Below, in pieces: positions 56,901-64,000 of a DNA stretch of 64,000 bases. Source of the DNA: Glandiceps talaboti. Lineage: Eukaryota; Hemichordata; Enteropneusta; Spengelidae. The notes under the pieces are model-generated. The model had not been told where the DNA came from. It ran no database searches and saw only the letters and a program-made list of their open reading frames with translations. The stretch lies in contig NC_135561.1 of assembly GCF_964340395.1 (NCBI RefSeq), positions 16,527,961 to 16,591,960 on the forward strand, in the 5' to 3' direction. The translations under genes were made by a program, and so were the position numbers. How positions within the stretch are numbered: the stretch's first letter is position 1; each line of letters opens with the position of its first letter.

Positions 56901-59900
56901 ATTGCAAACTAAGATACCTTTGGCGCACGTTATGATGGTTTTTATATTGGCATAAAAAGGAATTTTTTGAATTGCTTTGTCGATAATTTCTGTATAACAA
57001 GTTTACAGTGACAGGTGCATTATTGATTTTGCATTTACTGTACAATGCACCTTAGGGACAACTTTCTCTGAAAATAAAACTTCTTCAATTCTCTCCAAAC
57101 TTAAAGCTTATTCCTGACCATTTTGAAATAATAAAACTCGCCGTCTTTTTTCCAAGGGAAACGTCAAGGCTTTCTTTTCCCCTAAGAGAAAACAAATAAT
57201 TCGGCGGCATTATTGGATACTAAAATAACCCACATTTTGCCATTATTTTGACTTTATTTAATGTATATTTACGGTGACCGCAGATCTGAAAATAAATTGA
57301 AAAAAGGGTATGTTTTAATGTATTTTATATTGATCGAAATATTCAGATTTTCGAGTAAGTCCTAATATATTTGAAGCCAGTCACGACAATAATTGTTATA
57401 TGTTTCACCAGCCTCATTCAATAAATAATAATCAATAACTGGCTTTATTCACCCCAACATGAATAAAAAGGATTCATTCAATTCAGAAACCAATTTCCCC
57501 TGAAAAACTCTTTCCACATTTTGCAATATATGACAGCTTGTACTTTTTGTTTACTATAGAAGAAATGTGGGGGTTCACAGTTCAGTTGTCAATACAATTT
57601 CTTATTTTTCAAAACAACCACATATTATTATTCGGCGGCCATACTTTTTGAAAATTGCGACAAGTATTTCTAATAGCTGTATTCACTTTAACTGAGAATG
57701 GACCTGTGGTTCCTTGAAAGACGGCAGCAGCAAAAGACTTTTGTTTCAGTGGCCCATATTCTATAAACCTGATTTATGATTTCCTCATAATGTTTGCACT
57801 GTGTTTTCTTTTTAGGGGGTCATTTGGCGGTGACACCGCTTCCCGCCAATATATCTACTTTGTCAACAGTCTCACCATGTGCTAATACTTTTCGAAGTAG
57901 GTGGCATTTGAAATTTGTATCTGTCTGTGACAGTGTGAATTCCGATTTACGTTTAATTACATTTCATTAAATGAGAACTCGAAAACTAATCGTTATTTGC
58001 TTTAGTGTCATAAAAACGGAATTCAAATCCTTCCCCTTGCTTGCTTTCATTATACACGACTAAATCACGTATCAAGAGCGGAAGTGGGAATCAGTATCCC
58101 AGAAGTAAAACAAACAACACAACTACACATATAAAATGTTATTAATAAGCAGACATTGTTACAACAAAGGGGGTTCTCACTTCGCTCTCGACTCCGAGTT
58201 GACTAGTGTTTCCTAACATAAAAAACCCGAATATGAACAGTTACTGTCGATCTGGATGGAGTTAAGTTTTGGTCAGCTAAAATGGGAGTACAGAGTTGAC
58301 TTATATTTTGTGTCTGACACAAAATTCCATTTGATTACGTAAGTGTATTTAGTTTCCCAGATAAGGAGTGTTCTAGGGTTAAAGTTCATGGTTGCTGCTA
58401 AATGTTTGTAACAAATGACGGCTATGATAAAATTGGATGACTTTGGTATGTGATCTGTGTCAGAGACAGAGATTCACTGTGAATGACATCGCTAATCCAA
58501 CTTATTAGTTTTACTACTTTATGTCTCCTCAGAGTGTAACTTCGGTTAACGTAATGGATAACATTGATTTAAAAAGAATATTCTCAAAAGACAATGGTCA
58601 GAGTCACTCAGATATAAAGAGGTTATGATATATGGAAATAAACTTGAATAAAGGGACCTATTCCTTTTTTGTTCTACTGTATGAATGGTGGATTGTTACA
58701 CCAAATATGGCCACCAAATTGAAAGAAATATATCACACATAAATTCCAGTGTGTGTATATATAGCACAAAATGCATTATTTGCATATACAGCACGCCTTT
58801 TCCGAACCAGATTTACCAAACTATGTTTGAGAGAGCTTACATGACATATTATTGCTGTAAAATAACTCTTCTGGGTCTCATAAGCATTATAAATGTAGAT
58901 AAGGTAAAACTACGTCATGTCACTCTTTTAATGTTAAACTCGTCAACACACATGTTCAGATTTGCCTAGTGATGGAATAGGAATACATGCATAATTATGA
59001 TCGATGGTAAGATTATCATAAATTTTACAATTGATTGTAAATACCTACGTGTGTTCTCCTAATACCAAATTGATAATAATCGAAAAAAAACCTCAATGTT
59101 ACATAGCGATGGGTCTGTACGCTTCCATTCGTGTCCTAAATTATAAGAACGTGTCATTTAATTCTTAGCTTTTTATTTGATTCATAACTGCTTAAGGATT
59201 CAAACAACTTCTAACATGCAGAGATTAACAATTTACCAATATATTGTTTCATTTTAAAGTTAAATTTAGGTTGAATTTTGAAAAGGGAATATCACTAATT
59301 CATTTTTAAGAAAACTATGTCGTCACCCCACCACACGTTCTGTAATTATTTATCTAGAGACATGATACATGTATTCTAGTGTTCAAGAATAAAAATAGAT
59401 TATTCGCATACACTACACGTGTTGAACCACTCAAAGAGCCCAGACTAGAAACACTGACAATCACACGTAATATTCCAATTAGTGATATATGATGTGCACT
59501 GACTACTCTGGGTATACATTATACATGGTAGCAAAGTACGCCTTCAAAACGGTTAACAGAAATATTGATAGAATTAACGGGAGATTTAATTTCCTGTGAT
59601 GTATAGAATGTCCTTGCTTTATGCGTGTACGTAATTAATCTTTCACAAACGTTTTTGTCATTGTTGTGTATTTCTGCCGGTGGCATTAATTACCATAGTC
59701 TGCATTGCTGGATGTCAATCTGGACAATCGATATATTCACAAGTCGATATAGCAGACATCAAAATCATATTTCCTGTGGTGTTAGAAAAGACGAAATAGC
59801 GGTTGAAGGTTTACATTAAATATTGAAGGATGTACGGGGGCAAGAGATGAATTTATCCATTAGAGTAGAAAACTGCTCCATGGAAATATATTTGTATTGT

Positions 59901-60530
59901 GTTATTGTGTGTCATACCCTGACAGGTGGTACATATTATTGGATTTCAATCAATAAAAAGCTAACAGTTCTTTAAGGACATTACTAAGAATAATGATCTG
60001 AGCAAACTCCACTAAACGTCATAACTAATTACTTCTCAGAAGCCAGTGTTTCTCCTGCATTGAACTTTTGTGGCCAGCTGAAAATGATGTTATGTGTGAA
60101 TATCGTGATCATTCTTTACAGTCAATGAAACAATGTTACATTGTTATTAACATGTGATAACCATCAATCCATCACGCGTGTACTTTATACCAAATAAAAT
60201 AGTGCTTTATGTTTTTAGGTGTGCATTAATTTTGATCCCCTTTTAATTTATATCATTCATTAATAGTTATATACAATTACAATTAATACCATACTTTGCA
60301 AATTACAGTATACATCTAAACCGTCAATATTCTTCCTTTGAAAACACCACTCAGTGAGGATCTGTGTGCCTATCAATTAGTCTATAGTTATTGCAACATT
60401 CTTTCTCTATAGTGATAAATCCACGGCGAAGATTTACTGGTTCCAACATTTCAGTCTACTCATTCATATTCTGAATTTTTATTTTAAAAAATATGGCCGT
60501 CATTCTGTAATTTCTGCGAATGTCATGAAA
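53930..60530. other. Long non-coding stretch, nothing recognised
   Basis: About 6.6 kb without a recognisable exon, LINE, LTR or RNA gene. It includes a poly-C run near 55105 and scattered AT-rich text. Short frames (55925-56137, 56410-56731, 58685-58969, 59625-59819) show no motif or splice partner. Confidence 0.5.
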
Positions 60531-60533
60531 TAA

Positions 60534-60975
60534 GTGATGTACATAGTCGGACTACAATATCTGACAGTTGTGCCAGGTTTATTTGAAAAGGACCATTGCT
60601 TGACATATGTGTACATATATATATTGAACAATATTGGTTATACGACCATGAACAAAAATGTCAATGTCGAAAGGCAAGATCTCATTACATCTAGAAAGCT
60701 AATCATAGACAATACGGATGTAGGTCCTCAAATGAGGTCTCTGTCTATTAAGCTTCCGGGGTTAGTGGGCAATATATGCATTTTCATGACGTACATATGC
60801 CCACCACACAGTGTATATCTGACATCTGACTTTTTGCCACGTTTTCTTGAAATCGGCTCATACACTTATTACAGGTGGACATGAATGTGCGGACGCACCA
60901 ACGTACACTTGCACTGATGGACGGATTGATGGGCATCAATATAATAGTCCATCCCGGCGTTTGCCGGTTTTGAAC
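60534..60975 (+). mobile_element. Degenerate non-LTR/SINE-like tail repeat
   Basis: Contains GTGCCAGGTTTATTTGAAAA and, about 260 nt later, TTGCCACGTTTTCTTGAAAT, two versions of one phrase. GGACGCACC, GATGGACGGATTGATGGGC and a small hairpin CCGGCGTTTGCCGG follow near the 3' end. These phrases resemble RTE-type 3' tails in invertebrate genomes, from memory only. The frame 60534-60884 is not a protein gene by any motif. Confidence 0.35.
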
Positions 60976-61226
60976 TAATTACGGTTACTAGATACAGACC
61001 AGAAACCTATTCAGGGTCGGTCATATTTATCTGGGTGGGGTGGGGTCGGAGTGGGTCTATTTGGGGGTTACAATATAAGTGTATTTATCATTTTCGTATC
61101 GCGAAATGATTCATGAATAACTTTAATTTGTCAACATTTCTTAACAAGAGGGTCCCGCCCCTGTTTATTTATGTTTGCGCGTCCGCACACACAAATACAC
61201 CTACACAAACAAGCAAACATACGTAC

Positions 61227-61302
61227 GTGCGCACATACATACATACATACATACATACATACATACATACATACATACATACATACATACATACATACAC
61301 AT
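61227..61302. repeat. Microsatellite (CATA)n
   Basis: About 18 perfect CATA units preceded by ACGTACGTGCGC. Confidence 0.95.
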
Positions 61303-61309
61303 GGTGATG

Positions 61310-64000
61310 TGTTAGGATTTCGGAAAGCGAAAGAGATTACGTTGAGGCCTCTTTGGCGTTTGACATAGATATAATTAATTAAACGGCTTATTGATTCTTC
61401 TGATCTGACCGACCTTGTGCACGAAGTTTGTAGTTACCCTTCATTTGCTGACGTATCCATTAAAAACGTTCATCTTTAACAACGAACTGCTGTGACAAAG
61501 TTGAACCTTGCGTGGCTGTTTATGGAAGGGCGCCCTAGCTATACTCTTATTATTATCGAAGCAGTCGTTTGATATGTTTTAACATGATGAATACGTCCAT
61601 CTCGGCATATCGTATCAATCAGAGAGTCATCAGTGCTTCTGCCAGCGTTTTAAATGATAGATGTAATATCTAATAAAAAAGTGTCCTTCACTAACTAACC
61701 TCAAAATAACAATTCAGAATTGAATGATCTCAAAGAGAAAGGGGAAAGAGATGCATAGTTCAGTATTTGAAGGAGTTGGTGCCAAAGGCTTAATGACTAA
61801 AATATTCTTTTGAGAAAAAACAAACAGAAACACGTTTGTGGCAACCGGCCCTTATGGTCCAGGGACAAATCTAATCACAATATTTCCCCGTTATTTGTCC
61901 CCACCTACGACAATTTTTGGTGAGATGAGAGAAGAAAGAGCAAACTGTTAGAAAATGGCACCGACGCTTTTGAGAAATATCATATCATTTTGAGAAATTG
62001 ACAAAAGCAAATGTCACGAATGACACGACACAACTCTCCTATATTCGTAACTGTTCTACAACAGTATGTCTTATAATGGTTTATATTTAAGCAAAGCTTT
62101 GCTAACTATAGTGAGGTCATTGTCAATTTTCTCTGTCATCCTGAATTAGTACTTAGAACAATGTTTAAATTTCGCGAATAGTATTATTTTGAGATGACAA
62201 CATTGATTTTCGTTTGTGAATTTGTTATGGAGGTGTGGGATGGATTTATGTGTTATGGGGTAGGAAAGCAGGGCTTATAATATTCCAAATGCAAGACAAA
62301 TCATCCTGGGTGATGAACATCCGTCATTATTTTATTGAAGTTTGTTACTCTTGTTGCTAAGCATTATATTTATATTTCAAAATTTAGAAAACAAAAATTT
62401 GAAGGCATAAAAAAATACTTACAAAAGAGTGACATAGAGTTTCATATTGCGGTTAGAAAGGGTAAATTAAATGCTCATATAAAGAAACGATGACAGTTTT
62501 TGAAATTGATAACTTAAGAAAAGCTTTCAAATAAAAAATATAAAAGATTTCCTTCCAATGGGATGAAAAGAGTTGTATTTTTGTAATAAACCCAATAAAA
62601 ACGTTATTAAATAGAAAACACAGTTCATCAGTGTCAACAAATGATGGCTGGGCAGTACAATGGCCTAGACACGGAGCATCCATCCGCTCCGTAGCGACTT
62701 CTAAAATGGTTTTAAGTTAACCATGAATATTGAATGTAGTGTAGCGTTACCAAAACGTTCGATGCATATTTAACGCGAAAGGAATTTGTGGCCTGAGTGT
62801 GATCTGCGTGGAGAATTAATGTTAACATTAGAGATCGATCGACGTAAGATCAGTAGTATATGTAAAGTCGATTCTTTTTGATACACAAACAGTTCTTTTT
62901 TCGTTTTGGTGCTGAACCAACTTTACACAATGTAATTCATGTCTTTGTCTCGTTAATATCCTTCAGAATTAAGGTTGGCTTTTGCGAGATCAGAAACCAC
63001 ACATGAATCAAATTAAAATTGTTAAAAGCGAAAACATCATAGAAAAGTGAAGTTTAAACCCCTTTTTAGTAATAACACTTATACTCAAAAAAGAGGAAAA
63101 CATTCTTTGGAATCACATTGAAAGAATCATGTTATCGAACGTCTAAATAATATCAATATTTCATGTATTATTGTGATTCATAAGATACATATTATTCTAC
63201 GATCCAGCTTCGGATCTCTTGTTGTTGGTGCAATAGGTTAACGCAGAACGCGTATTGGAAAAAAAAAAATTCATATCCTGTGGACGTACGAATATTGCAG
63301 ACCTTACAACTTCGTTGTCAGATTAATCAGCTGCAGACGGGCACATGCCATGGAACATGTCTGGAATCATTCTGACATGTTTAAGATTACCATGATAAAT
63401 AAATCTCTCAGACTGTCGACTAGGGAGACAATTCAAGTCAGCTGGGATACACGTAAAACTAGAATTTTTAACCTTTACGATTTCTAGCTACATCATCAGT
63501 GTCTAATCTACAAACATTCCTTGCATAGTTTTTCCGTGTAATTAACGTTTCCCGGGGAAAAGTAATGAAATGTTACGACCCTGCTAACGGGATTGTGGTC
63601 ATGTTTGATCGGAAAGTTAGACAAATGGTTATATGTTCCAGAAACACATGTATTATAACAAGGTATTTTACATTGTAAATATAATAGCAATACACGACGT
63701 CACAGGAAAGAAAATTATATTCATGCCCCGTGGATGTACGAATATTGCACATCTTTAGACGTCAGACGACGATGAAAACAGTTAGCGAATCTTACATTAT
63801 GGATATACATGTCAACACATACATAGTATTGTGAAGTTTGCAACCAAGACTTAACGTGTCATAACATGTCAAAGGATGTTGTAGAGTATGAAGTCTAACT
63901 TACGAACTAACCCATACCACATATCCGCGTACTTCCAATCATCTTATCAGTGGGAAACGATTAAAATACATTCCCCCTGACAAATGAATAATTCAATAGC
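61310..64000. other. Non-coding end of window
   Basis: No recognisable exon. A diverged direct repeat of about 34 bp occurs at 63269-63306 and 63718-63755 (shared GTACGAATATTGCA). Frames at 62453-62683 and 63508-63690 have no motif. Confidence 0.5.

Overview
This is a 64 kb piece of an animal (bilaterian invertebrate) nuclear genome. It is AT-rich and intron-containing, crowded with microsatellites (ATGT, AT, CT and CA types), and carries several classes of eukaryotic transposable element. Nothing in it is bacterial or organellar. The phylum cannot be fixed from the sequence; a marine lophotrochozoan or invertebrate deuterostome would fit.

Gene content is low. The only host gene I can support is a rhodopsin-class peptide-type GPCR on the minus strand. 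Exon 1 (9904-10398) carries the N-terminus, TM1, TM2 and the TM3 cysteine. A phase-0 intron of about 9 kb follows, then exon 2 (500-907) with the DRY motif, TM4, ECL2 and TM5. The exon(s) for TM6-TM7 must lie beyond the left edge. The two exons join with exactly the expected cysteine-to-DRY-arginine spacing.

The rest is a layered repeat landscape. (1) 1-330: a tRNA-derived SINE, minus strand. (2) 908-9903: the GPCR intron, with microsatellites, a 296-bp palindromic element, a palindromic MITE and a 450-bp trinucleotide array. (3) 10.4-23 kb: mostly unrecognised DNA with a 230-bp palindrome and one copy of a 255-bp repeat. (4) 23.2-34.9 kb: a nest of dead elements. It holds three LINE reverse-transcriptase remnants, a TAGTCT-ended family with 9-bp target duplications, a TTAGGC-ended MITE family, and a family of ultra-short (23-35 bp) palindromes flanked by 8-bp direct repeats. 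(5) 35.9-37 kb: the inverted partner of the 255-bp repeat and a 426-bp TIR element. (6) 43461-47526: a young BEL/Pao LTR retrotransposon bounded by a 5-bp duplication. Its Gag-protease and integrase frames are open, but RT-RNase H and nearly all of the 5' LTR are missing. (7) 47.5-64 kb: mostly unrecognised non-coding DNA with very large compound microsatellites.

The most unusual observation is the ultra-short palindrome family. Five loci between 23.3 and 31.8 kb share arms starting CATAGACAGTGGAGGG and are flanked by 8-bp direct repeats: three perfect, two 6/8. One interrupts a LINE reading frame. Another sits in a repeat whose sister copy at 30648 shows the uninterrupted site. They behave like transposition-competent sequences only about 30 bp long. 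A second possible class (CTCAGACCAC arms, 7-bp flanking repeats) has two candidate copies.
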